This document shows positions 1 through 6,767 of a stretch of 7,616 nt of DNA, in pieces. The DNA lies in assembly GCA_943326025.2 (NCBI GenBank), contig CALPRR020000125.1:1-7616 (forward strand). Reading direction: 5' to 3'. Position numbers and translations under genes: made by a program. Within the stretch, counting starts at the first letter, position 1. Each line of letters begins with the position of its first letter. The DNA comes from Candidatus Kuenenia stuttgartensis (lineage in GTDB: Bacteria > Bacteroidota > Bacteroidia > Flavobacteriales_D > Crocinitomicaceae). The notes below the pieces were generated by a model. The model searched no databases, was not told the origin of the DNA, and saw only the letters and a program-made list of their open reading frames with translations.

Positions 1-1
1 A

Positions 2-1660
2 ACTACTAAAGATTTATTTGGAAACTGTCTACATAAATATGTGATTACTGATGCAATTCGAGATGAAAATGTACTTCGTTTTGGAATTGAATATGTTGGT
101 AAATACAAAGACAAAAGCAATGCATTTATTGATATTGAAGTTGAAGATATTGATAAAAAAGAAGTCCTCGATTCTGAAAAACGACTGGATAAAATTGCAG
201 ATTATATTATTGCTCATCACAGTCAAAAAACGTTTAGAAAAGACTATTCTGCCATTTTCGCTGTGAGTAGCATTGAAAATGTAATCAAATATTACGACAT
301 CTTCCAAAAGAAAAAAGAAGCAGGCGAACATGATTTACGTATTGCAACTATTTTCACCTACGGAACAAACGAAGATTCGGATGATGCACAAGATTATCTT
401 CCTGATGACCAAGATGATTGGGGTAATGAAGGTCTAAGTATGGCAGCTGATCCAAGAGCAATTTACCAATCTTCACATTCAAGAGATAAATTGGAAAGCT
501 TTATTGGTGATTACAACAAAATGTTCAATACAAGTTTCTCTACTAAAGACAGTCAGCAGTTTGAAAACTATTACAAAGACATCAGTAAACGTTTAAAAGA
601 AAGAGAAAAGGAAAGTTTCAATGACGAGAAAGACCGTTTGGATATTGTCATTGTAGTAAATATGATGTTGACTGGTTTTGATGCGAAAAAGGTAAATACC
701 TTATACGTTGATAAAAATCTAAAACAACATGGTTTAATTCAGGCTTATTCAAGAACAAATCGAATTTTAGGAGAACAGAAATCACAAGGAAACATATTAG
801 CATTCAGGAACCTTAAAAAAGCAACCGACGATGCAATTACCTTGTTTTCAAATAAAGATGCAATAGAAGTCGTTACAATGCCTGATTACGAAGTAATTGC
901 AACTAAGTTTGACGAGGCTTTGGAGTTTTTAAGAGTAATTACGCCAACCTATCAAAGTGTTGATGATTTAGAAACTGAGGAAGCCGAAGCACAATTTGTA
1001 CAATCATTCAGAAGATTGATGCGAAATATGAATGTTTTGCAATCCTATACTGATTTTGATTGGGAGGATATTGCAATCGATGAACAAGAATTTGAAGATT
1101 ACAAAAGCAAGTATTTAGACTTATATCAAAAAGTAAAACGCGATCAGCAAAAACAAAAAACGTCTATTTTAGATGATATTGATTTTGAATTGGAATTAAT
1201 TCACAGAGATCAAATAAACGTTGCTTATATTATAAAATTACTTTCTCAATTGAAAGCTTCTAAAGCAGATGCTGCAGCAGTTCAACGAAAAGCAATTATC
1301 GACTTATTAGGTGGTGACATTCAATTAAGAAGTAAACGTGAATTGATTCAAAAATTCATAGATGAAAATTTACCTCATATCAACGATTCAGATAACATCG
1401 AAGACGAATTTGAAAAGTTCTGGCAAGATCAAAAAGTATTAGCGCTTGATAAATTATGCAAGGAAGAAAACCTAGACAAAGCGCAATTTAAATCCTTAAT
1501 CGACGCCTATATTTTTAGCGGTCGTGAACCTATTAAAGATGAAGTTTTTAAATGCTTGGATAATCGTCCGAGTATTTTACAAGCTAGAGCAATCGGTGAA
1601 CGAATTCTAAACAAGATGAAGGAATTTGTAGAAGTTTACGTAGAAGGAATGTTGGCTTAA
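2..1660 (+). CDS. hsdR: Type I restriction enzyme R subunit (HsdR), C-terminal part, 5' truncated by window edge
   Basis: This is the ATP-dependent translocase/endonuclease subunit of a type I restriction-modification complex, which works with HsdM and HsdS to cut unmodified foreign DNA. The frame is open from base 2 without a stop, so the GTG at 41 is internal and the true start lies left of the window. Visible hallmarks are TDAIRDENVLRFGIEY near the left edge, the helicase motif V stretch with MMLTGFDA (about 659-685), and motif VI QAYSRTNR (740-763), where the arginines act in ATP hydrolysis. After about position 870 the protein is charged and helix-rich, as in the C-terminal HsdR region that contacts the methylase core. 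About 550 residues are present, against roughly 1000 in full HsdR, so the N-terminal nuclease and first helicase lobe are missing. hsdM and hsdS are not seen and may lie upstream. The visible reading frame has no frameshift or internal stop. Confidence 0.95.
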   Translation, partial: TTKDLFGNCLHKYVITDAIRDENVLRFGIEYVGKYKDKSNAFIDIEVEDIDKKEVLDSEKRLDKIADYIIAHHSQKTFRKDYSAIFAVSSIENVIKYYDIFQKKKEAGEHDLRIATIFTYGTNEDSDDAQDYLPDDQDDWGNEGLSMAADPRAIYQSSHSRDKLESFIGDYNKMFNTSFSTKDSQQFENYYKDISKRLKEREKESFNDEKDRLDIVIVVNMMLTGFDAKKVNTLYVDKNLKQHGLIQAYSRTNRILGEQKSQGNILAFRNLKKATDDAITLFSNKDAIEVVTMPDYEVIATKFDEALEFLRVITPTYQSVDDLETEEAEAQFVQSFRRLMRNMNVLQSYTDFDWEDIAIDEQEFEDYKSKYLDLYQKVKRDQQKQKTSILDDIDFELELIHRDQINVAYIIKLLSQLKASKADAAAVQRKAIIDLLGGDIQLRSKRELIQKFIDENLPHINDSDNIEDEFEKFWQDQKVLALDKLCKEENLDKAQFKSLIDAYIFSGREPIKDEVFKCLDNRPSILQARAIGERILNKMKEFVEVYVEGMLA

Positions 1661-2072
1661 ATGATTTGAAATTTCAATTTTTTCCAAAATGGAAACTACT
1701 GAATCAGACAATAATAATAAAATTTCATAATCTTAATTAAATTGAATTTTCAATAAGAAAATCATATGAAATGAAACGATTGTTTGATTAGAATATAAAA
1801 ATGTATTATTGTTTAAATGATTACCCTGAGGTTTATATTAAATTTCTTGAAATTATAAAAGGTATCACAGAAGACTTATTTTAAAGTTAGAAAATGTAAA
1901 AAGAAAAAAGCTTTGAAACGAGTCGTTCCATCAATTTATTTTAATCAACCTAACTGAAAACCTAAATCGAAATAAAGATATGGATATAAATTATTTTTTC
2001 ATTTTGAGTGAATTCAATTTTTAAGAACTTTTTCACCGATCGAAATAATGACAATTTCAGTATATTTGTTAG
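1661..2072. other. Gene-poor gap between hsdR and the sensor kinase
   Basis: This gap of about 410 nt is very AT-rich and holds no convincing gene. The longest ATG-started frame I found on the + strand is 27 codons (1801-1884, MYYCLNDYPEVYIKFLEIIK...), with an in-frame stop just upstream and no recognisable family. A 12-bp palindrome TTGAAATTTCAA (1666-1677) followed by six T lies just after the hsdR stop, but its hairpin would have only about four pairs, so it is a poor terminator. A short interrupted palindrome AACGA-G-TCGTT lies at 1917-1927, of unknown meaning. The right end holds the promoter of the next gene. The gap may mark the boundary between a restriction locus and an unrelated operon. 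Confidence 0.6.
2061..2068 (+). promoter_or_regulatory. Bacteroidota -7 promoter box (TATATTTG) upstream of the sensor kinase
   Basis: TATATTTG is an exact match to the Bacteroidota -7 consensus TAnnTTTG. It ends only four bases before the ATG at 2073, so transcription would start at or very near the start codon, giving a leaderless or nearly leaderless mRNA. No clear TTG-type -33 element sits 19-21 bases upstream. That position instead holds ACCGAT (2035-2040), the same hexamer that begins the repeated operator at 3864-3896. Confidence 0.5.
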
Positions 2073-3083
2073 ATGACCAAAAAAACACAAATTATATTAT
2101 TGCATATTTTGGTATGGATTCAATTTTTGATCCTTCCTTTGGTTTTTTTTCCAGCTCCATTTGAATTGGTTCAAGGCGACTCGTCAGGTATGTTTGTGAT
2201 GAGTTATATTTTTACAAATGTATTTTTAATTCTCATTTTTTATTTTAATTATTTATATGCTATTCCGAAGTATTATTTTAAACATCAATACTATACCTAT
2301 GGGGCAATAGTGATAGGCTTTATAATACTTTCAATAATATTAGCCATTCTTTTAAAAAATACACATCCTTCACAATTTTTAGTAGATAGAGAATCAGATC
2401 CACCTGCAATTGGAAGTATTTTGATCCGTTTGGTTATTGTTTTGGTTGCGTCTTTTGGATTGAAAGTTTTTCAGCGTTGGAGAGAAACTGAAATTGAAAA
2501 ATCAAATGTCGAATTGTCCTACTTGAAAGCACAAATTAATCCACATTTTTTATTTAACACCTTAAATGGGATATATGCTTTAGCAGTAAAAAAATCGGAT
2601 GATACTGCAGGAGCAATTGTAAAACTATCTTCAATTATGCGTTATGTTATAAATGATGCAAAAGAGGAATATGTTTCCTTGGATAAAGAGATAAAATACG
2701 TTTCTGATTACATCGATTTACAAAAAATGCGTTTAAATAAATACGTGAAAGTAAATTCAATAGTAGAAGGTAATGCTATAGGAAAAAGAATTGTTCCGAT
2801 GTTGTATATCTCATTTATTGAAAATGCATTTAAGTTTGGAGTAAGTACTGAAGGTGAAAGTTTAATTGAAATTCAACAAACCATTTTCAGAAATGAATTA
2901 ACTGTTAAAGTCAAAAATACAATTGTTCACAAAAACCAGATTGATTCAAAAGTGGAAGAAACAGGAATAGGAATTGATAATTCTCGTTTACGATTACAGC
3001 AAACGTATGCTGGTAAATTTCATTTATTGATTGATAAGAATGAAGATTTTTTCACAGTCGAACTTAAAATTGAACTAAAATGA
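2073..3083 (+). CDS. LytS/YehU-type membrane sensor histidine kinase
   Basis: A sensor kinase that autophosphorylates on histidine and passes the phosphate to its partner regulator, encoded next. Four hydrophobic segments lie near residues 6-27, 41-63, 75-94 and 112-131, forming a membrane sensor with little extracellular domain. The short linker leads to the His_kinase (PF06580) signature QINPHFLFNTLN, with the phosphoacceptor at H158. The ATPase part shows the N-box FIENAFKFG (about 248-256) and a glycine box GIGIDNSRLRL (298-308). The length of 336 residues fits the family. The ATG at 2073 is chosen because the first transmembrane segment begins immediately after it and no upstream in-frame sequence looks coding. 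The stop overlaps the regulator start (ATGA, 3080-3083), so the two are translationally coupled. The signal sensed is unknown. Confidence 0.93.
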   Translation: MTKKTQIILLHILVWIQFLILPLVFFPAPFELVQGDSSGMFVMSYIFTNVFLILIFYFNYLYAIPKYYFKHQYYTYGAIVIGFIILSIILAILLKNTHPSQFLVDRESDPPAIGSILIRLVIVLVASFGLKVFQRWRETEIEKSNVELSYLKAQINPHFLFNTLNGIYALAVKKSDDTAGAIVKLSSIMRYVINDAKEEYVSLDKEIKYVSDYIDLQKMRLNKYVKVNSIVEGNAIGKRIVPMLYISFIENAFKFGVSTEGESLIEIQQTIFRNELTVKVKNTIVHKNQIDSKVEETGIGIDNSRLRLQQTYAGKFHLLIDKNEDFFTVELKIELK

Positions 3084-3781
3084 TTAATTGCATTGCCATT
3101 GATGACGAACCTTTAGCATTAGAAATCATTGAATATTTCTGTGAAACAATTCCATATTTAAATTTACAAAAGTGTTTTACAAATGCTTCAGAAGCGGCTA
3201 AATACATTTCAAATAATTCAATTGATTTACTATTTCTGGATATTCAAATGCCTGATATTTCTGGAATTGAATTTTACAAACAAATCCAGCAAAACACGAT
3301 GGTGATTTTCACTACTGCTTATAGTGAATATGCCGTTGAAGGATTTAATCTGAGTGCAATTGATTATTTATTGAAACCATTTGGACAAGAACGTTTCAAA
3401 CAAGCGACTGAAAAAGCTCAATCCTATTATAATTTTCTTTATCAATCTGAAAAAAATACTATTCAATACTTATATGTTCGTTCAGAATATAGCTTGGTTA
3501 AAATCCCTTTCAATGAAATTCTTTATATAGAAACATTGGATGATTATATTAAAATTCATCAGTTAGGTAAAAAACCAGTGTTAACGCTGATGAGTATGAA
3601 AAGCATTAATGAAAAATTACCTGCTTCAGAATTTATACGAGTTCATCGCTCTTATATCGTACCTTTTAACCGAATTGAATCAGTAAGAGGGAAAGTGATC
3701 AGTATGGGGATTACAGAAATCCCAATCGGAAAAAGTTATGAAGAGGTATTTTTTAAAGCTTATGTTTCGAAATCTTTTTAA
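3080..3781 (+). CDS. LytTR-family response regulator
   Basis: A two-component transcription regulator paired with the overlapping kinase gene. The N-terminal receiver domain (about 1-120) has the acidic pair D8-D9, the phosphoacceptor D54 in FLDIQMP, T78/T79 and the conserved K99 in LLKPF. The C-terminal LytTR DNA-binding domain (about 130-230) is recognised by YLYVRSEYSLVKIPFNEILYIE-like sequence from residue 130 and FIRVHRSYIV (185-194). LytTR domains bind pairs of short direct repeats about two helical turns apart. Exactly such a pair lies downstream at 3864-3896, ahead of the PqqD-like gene, so that cassette is the most likely target (inference). The length of 233 residues is normal and all key residues are present. 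Confidence 0.94.
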   Translation: MINCIAIDDEPLALEIIEYFCETIPYLNLQKCFTNASEAAKYISNNSIDLLFLDIQMPDISGIEFYKQIQQNTMVIFTTAYSEYAVEGFNLSAIDYLLKPFGQERFKQATEKAQSYYNFLYQSEKNTIQYLYVRSEYSLVKIPFNEILYIETLDDYIKIHQLGKKPVLTLMSMKSINEKLPASEFIRVHRSYIVPFNRIESVRGKVISMGITEIPIGKSYEEVFFKAYVSKSF

Positions 3782-3813
3782 TTAATTGTTCAAATTTTTA
3801 ACAGTTTAATTCA

Positions 3814-3835
3814 CTTAGTCTAAGGCAGTTTTTTT
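3814..3835 (+). terminator. Possible weak intrinsic terminator after the two-component pair
   Basis: A short palindrome CTTA-GTC-TAAG (3814-3824 with the flanking G and C bases) is followed by GCAG and a run of seven T (3829-3835). The stem is only four to five pairs, so termination would be weak. Its place, 33 nt after the regulator stop and before the direct-repeat operator, suits separation of the two transcription units. Confidence 0.3.
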
Positions 3836-3863
3836 GCTCTAATTTTATATATTTAAATCAAAC

Positions 3864-3896
3864 ACCGATACATTTTTGTCGTTTACCGATACATTT
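3864..3896 (+). promoter_or_regulatory. Direct-repeat operator, likely LytTR regulator binding site
   Basis: ACCGATACATTT occurs twice without mismatch, at 3864-3875 and 3885-3896, with starts 21 bp apart (two helical turns on one DNA face). The published LytTR consensus is a 9-bp direct repeat with a 12-13 bp spacer, giving the same 21-22 bp period. ACCGATACA matches 6 of the 9 positions of [TA][AC][CA]GTTN[AG][TG]. The pair ends 7 bp before a TTG at 3904-3906, the usual location of an activator site. The repeat and its spacing are seen directly; the binding protein is inferred from the LytTR gene just upstream. Confidence 0.65.
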
Positions 3897-3903
3897 AAAA
3901 TAA

Positions 3904-3931
3904 TTGGAATAGTATTCTGTTATTTGTTTTG
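3904..3931 (+). promoter_or_regulatory. Candidate activator-dependent promoter of the PqqD-like cassette
   Basis: TTG at 3904-3906 can serve as a -33 element, and TTGTTTTG at 3924-3931 matches TAnnTTTG at five of six fixed positions. The 17-bp spacing is a little short of the usual 19-21. A poor -7 box behind a direct-repeat operator fits a promoter that needs an activator. It would give a leader of about 12-15 nt before the ATG at 3951. Confidence 0.35.
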
Positions 3932-3950
3932 TAATTAAAAACGAAAGAAT

Positions 3951-4199
3951 ATGCAAATCAATAAAAACATTGCCATTAGTGATTCAGGATTTATATTTAA
4001 TCCTTCCACTGGAGATTCATTTTCAACCAATCAAGTTGGAATGGAAATAATTCGTTTATTAAAAGATAACAAATCTAAAGAAGAAGTTATTTCTGGAGTC
4101 GTTTCAAAATTCAATGTGGATGAAGCTACTGTAGAAAAAGATTTATCTGATTTTACTTTAATGTTAAATAACTTTCAATTAGTAATAGGCCATGAGTAA
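3951..4199 (+). CDS. PqqD-like small protein (RRE fold), possible peptide-binding or carrier protein
   Basis: An 82-residue protein resembling the PqqD family (PF05402). PqqD binds the PqqA precursor peptide for its modifying enzyme, and the same fold serves as the RiPP recognition element in many peptide-modifying systems. The family pattern is visible: a short strand NIAISDSGFIFNPSTGDSF (5-23), then the helix TNQVGMEIIRLLKDNKSKEE, then a winged-helix-like second half with VDEATVEKDLSDF. No signal peptide is seen, so it should be cytosolic. It is the first gene after the direct-repeat operator and overlaps the ATP-grasp gene by 8 nt, indicating tight coupling. An AAAGA stretch upstream is only a weak ribosome-binding site. 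The protein ends in ...VIGHE, a C-terminal glutamate. The partner peptide is not identified, and a role as leader binder, adaptor or carrier is inference. Confidence 0.85.
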   Translation: MQINKNIAISDSGFIFNPSTGDSFSTNQVGMEIIRLLKDNKSKEEVISGVVSKFNVDEATVEKDLSDFTLMLNNFQLVIGHE

Positions 4200-5241
4200 G
4201 CGACAGATAACAGTGGCTGTATCTGGATTAAATAATATTGATAGTCCAGGACCAGGAATACCTGTTATTCGAGCATTGAAAGAAAGTGAATTCTTTGATG
4301 TAAGAATAATTGGACTTTCCTACGAGAACCTTGAGCCAGGTTTATACATGCGTGATTTGGTTGATAAATCATATTCTATTCCTTTACCTTCTTCTGGGAC
4401 AGCAACATTGTTAGAGCGATTAGCTTATATTAATAGTGTTGAAAAAATAGATGTAATAATCCCAAATTTTGATGCTGAACTTCATAGTTTCATCAAACTT
4501 TCAGAACAACTAAAAAGAGATTTTGGAATTGCAACGGCTTTACCAACTCAAGAACAATTCGAATCAAGACACAAATCAGTTTTATATGATTTTGGGGTTG
4601 AAAATGAAGTGAAAGTACCGTTTAGTAAAATGATCTTTTCCTCAGCTGAAATTTCATCGTTGAAAAATGAATTTACTTATCCTTTAGTGATTAAAGGTAA
4701 GTATTACGATGCATCAATAGCTGCGACTCCAGAACAAGCAGTTAACTACTTTAATAAAATTAGCGCGAAATGGGGATTACCCATCATTGTTCAAGAATTT
4801 GTTAGTGGAAATGAAGTTAATGTTACCGCATTAGGTGATGGAAAAGGTAATTGTATCGGTGCCGTTCCAATGCGAAAACTATATATTACCGACAAAGGAA
4901 AAGCTTGGGCAGGCGTTTCATTAGATGATGAAAAACTGATTGAAATTACCAATCGTGTAATCAGTAATTCAAAATGGAAAGGTGGTTGTGAATTGGAATT
5001 CATAAAATCAAATGCAGGAGAATATTATTTGTTAGAAATGAATCCTCGATTCCCTGCATGGGTATATCTAGCAGTTGGATGTGGACAAAATCATCCAGAA
5101 GCATTGGTAAAAATGGCTTTAGGTGAAGATGTTCAACCTTTTGACTCATATGATGTTGGGAAATTATTTATTCGCTACTCATTCGACCAAATCGTTGACT
5201 TAAAAGATTTCGAAAAAATTTCAACTATTGGGGAACTTTAG
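4192..5241 (+). CDS. ATP-grasp domain ligase of unknown substrate
   Basis: A 349-residue cytosolic enzyme of the ATP-grasp superfamily, which activates a carboxylate as an acyl phosphate and joins it to an amine or similar nucleophile. The N-terminal pre-ATP-grasp part begins with strand ITVAVSGLNN and a glycine/proline-rich loop (residues 6-22) like that in carbamoyl-phosphate-synthetase-type proteins. The ATP-binding core shows K168 in YPLVIKGK and E202 in VQEFVSGNEVNV. The metal ligands are E269 in CELEFI and E282/N284 in LLEMNPRFPAW. All catalytic residues expected of the fold are present, so it should be active. It starts inside the end of the PqqD-like gene and is followed by the decarboxylase after 42 nt, apparently one operon. 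The resemblance is to the broad CarB-like group and does not indicate a substrate. Joining an amino acid to a peptide or to the PqqD-like partner is a hypothesis. Confidence 0.87.
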   Translation: MSKRQITVAVSGLNNIDSPGPGIPVIRALKESEFFDVRIIGLSYENLEPGLYMRDLVDKSYSIPLPSSGTATLLERLAYINSVEKIDVIIPNFDAELHSFIKLSEQLKRDFGIATALPTQEQFESRHKSVLYDFGVENEVKVPFSKMIFSSAEISSLKNEFTYPLVIKGKYYDASIAATPEQAVNYFNKISAKWGLPIIVQEFVSGNEVNVTALGDGKGNCIGAVPMRKLYITDKGKAWAGVSLDDEKLIEITNRVISNSKWKGGCELEFIKSNAGEYYLLEMNPRFPAWVYLAVGCGQNHPEALVKMALGEDVQPFDSYDVGKLFIRYSFDQIVDLKDFEKISTIGEL

Positions 5242-5283
5242 AAGTTCATAACATAAAAATTATAAAACATTAAATTAGAAATT

Positions 5284-6636
5284 ATGTCAAAATTATCATA
5301 CGAGCGTCCATTTATTCAAAAGTTGAATACAGGAAGCATGAACAAGTTCGGAACAAAAACAGAATTTTCACCAGTTTCTCAATTGGATGGTGTTCCAGTG
5401 AAAAAGTTAACAGACGAATATGGTTCACCTTTATTTGTGATTTCAGAAAGACAAATTCGTAAGAATTCTCAAAATGCAAACAGAGCATTTAAAACAAGAT
5501 ATCCTAAAATACAATTTGCATGGAGTTATAAAACAAATTACATTGATGCAGTATGTAATATTTTTCATCAAGAAGGATCTTGGGCAGAGGTAGTTTCTGT
5601 TTTTGAATACAAAAAAGCATTAAGAAATGGGGTTTCTGGAAATAATATAATTTTCAATGGTCCAGATAAATCAGTTGAAGATTTAGAATTAGCAGTTGAT
5701 AATAATTCATTGATCCACATCGATCACTTTGATGAATTGTATTCGTTAGTTGAGTTGTTGAGTGGTGGAAAGAAAAAAGCAAGAGTTGCGATTCGTGTAA
5801 ACATGGATACTGGAATTTACCCAATGTGGGATCGTTTTGGATTTAATTATGAAAATGGTCAAGCTTGGAATGCAATCAATAAAATCATGGCTCATCCTGA
5901 GTTAGAATTAGTTGGATTACATTGTCATATTGGAACTTATATGCTTTCAACTTCAGCTTATGCAACTGCTGCATATAAATTATGTGATTTGGCTAAACAT
6001 ATAAAATTGAGCTATAATTTAGTTGTTCAATATCTTGATTTAGGAGGAGGATTCGCTTCATCAAACACATTGAAAGGTTCTTATTTACAAGGTGCAGACA
6101 TTATTCCAACGGTTGATGATTATGCTGAGGCAATTACTTCTACTGTTTTAAATGCAGGTTTTAAACAAGATGAGCTACCAACAATTATTTTAGAATCAGG
6201 AAGAGCGCTAATTGATGACGCAGCTTGGTTGATAGGGTCTGTTTTAGCTACAAAACGTTTGAGTGATGGAAGAAGAGCAACTGTGGTAGATTTTGGAGTA
6301 AACTTATTATTCAATGCTTTTTGGTACGATTATAAAATATCACCAGCTCAAGATTTTACGCACCATACGGAAGATATGGCTTTATACGGACCATTATGTA
6401 TGAACATTGATTGTATTCGTGAGAGTGTTAATTTACCATTATTGAACAAAGGTGATCAATTAGTAGTTCATAAAGTTGGAGCTTACAATATGACTCAATG
6501 GTTACAATTCATTCAAATGAGACCTAATGTAGTGTTGATTGACATGGAAGGAAATGTTCATTTAGTAAGAGAAAAAGAATCAATTGATACAATTATTCAA
6601 CAAGAAAGAATGCCAGAATATTTAAAAAAGAAATAA
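5284..6636 (+). CDS. PLP-dependent decarboxylase (diaminopimelate/ornithine decarboxylase fold) with leader-like N-terminal extension
   Basis: A fold-type III PLP enzyme related to diaminopimelate decarboxylase (LysA) and ornithine/arginine decarboxylases. Visible residues are the PLP-binding lysine K83 in AWSYKTNY, HIGT (215-218), the phosphate-binding GGGF (254-257), ESGR (304-307), the active-site C372 and D376 in GPLCMNID, and GAY (399-401). All are intact, so decarboxylase activity is likely. The substrate is unclear because CESxD, common in true diaminopimelate decarboxylases, is replaced by CMNID. At 450 residues it is longer than typical LysA (about 420). The first 30 or so residues lie before the barrel-domain start (VKKLTDEYGSPLFVI) and contain YERPFIQKLNTG, which resembles RiPP leader motifs. 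The gap from the ATP-grasp stop is 42 nt with no promoter box, so it is probably co-transcribed. Context argues against a housekeeping lysA and for a cassette-specific decarboxylase. Confidence 0.88.
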   Translation: MSKLSYERPFIQKLNTGSMNKFGTKTEFSPVSQLDGVPVKKLTDEYGSPLFVISERQIRKNSQNANRAFKTRYPKIQFAWSYKTNYIDAVCNIFHQEGSWAEVVSVFEYKKALRNGVSGNNIIFNGPDKSVEDLELAVDNNSLIHIDHFDELYSLVELLSGGKKKARVAIRVNMDTGIYPMWDRFGFNYENGQAWNAINKIMAHPELELVGLHCHIGTYMLSTSAYATAAYKLCDLAKHIKLSYNLVVQYLDLGGGFASSNTLKGSYLQGADIIPTVDDYAEAITSTVLNAGFKQDELPTIILESGRALIDDAAWLIGSVLATKRLSDGRRATVVDFGVNLLFNAFWYDYKISPAQDFTHHTEDMALYGPLCMNIDCIRESVNLPLLNKGDQLVVHKVGAYNMTQWLQFIQMRPNVVLIDMEGNVHLVREKESIDTIIQQERMPEYLKKK

Positions 6637-6638
6637 TC

Positions 6639-6699
6639 AAATTTTTCAAATTAACCTTGATGGGATTTCAATTTCTATCAAGGTTAATAAAAAAAGTTT
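6639..6699 (+). terminator. Strong stem-loop after the decarboxylase, probable transcript end or processing hairpin
   Basis: A perfect 11-bp inverted repeat, TTAACCTTGAT (6651-6661) and ATCAAGGTTAA (6677-6687), encloses a 15-nt loop directly after the decarboxylase stop. Outside it, AAATTTTT (6639-6646) can pair with AAAAGTTT (6692-6699) after a small internal loop. On the + strand the stem is followed by A residues rather than T, so it is not a classic intrinsic terminator. It may act as a 3' end stabiliser or a poor terminator between the cassette and the transporter gene. Confidence 0.5.
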
Positions 6700-6724
6700 A
6701 ACAGGTTCACTCAATTGATTTAAC

Positions 6725-6732
6725 TATTTTTG
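6725..6732 (+). promoter_or_regulatory. Bacteroidota -7 promoter box (TATTTTTG) upstream of the urea-transporter-family gene
   Basis: TATTTTTG is an exact TAnnTTTG match, 35 nt before the ATG at 6768, which would leave a leader of about 25-30 nt. No good TTG lies 19-21 bp upstream. Together with the hairpin before it, this suggests the transporter can be transcribed on its own. AT-richness makes chance matches possible. Confidence 0.4.
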
Positions 6733-6767
6733 AAAGCTTATTTTTTAATTCATATTTCAAAATCCCA

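Noticed and set aside
29..331. 100-codon open frame on the - strand
   Set aside because: It lies fully inside hsdR in another frame, and its Phe/Ile/Asn-rich composition is what antisense AT-rich coding DNA yields; no family resemblance.
1801..1884. 27-codon ORF in the gap after hsdR (MYYCLNDYPEVYIKFL...)
   Set aside because: Too short, no ribosome-binding site, not recognisable as a family, and expected by chance in about 410 nt of such sequence.
1917..1927. Short interrupted palindrome AACGA-G-TCGTT as an operator
   Set aside because: Single copy, about 145 nt from the nearest start codon, and unlike the repeat near the cassette; not enough to call a site.
4791..5003. 70-codon open frame on the - strand
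   Set aside because: Shadow of the ATP-grasp gene, whose catalytic motifs are in the + frame here.
6120..6314. 64-codon open frame on the - strand
   Set aside because: Shadow of the decarboxylase coding region.
6660..6701. 13-codon ORF (MGFQFLSRLIKKV) as a possible precursor peptide
   Set aside because: It falls within the hairpin after the decarboxylase, has no leader-like region, and is better explained as chance.
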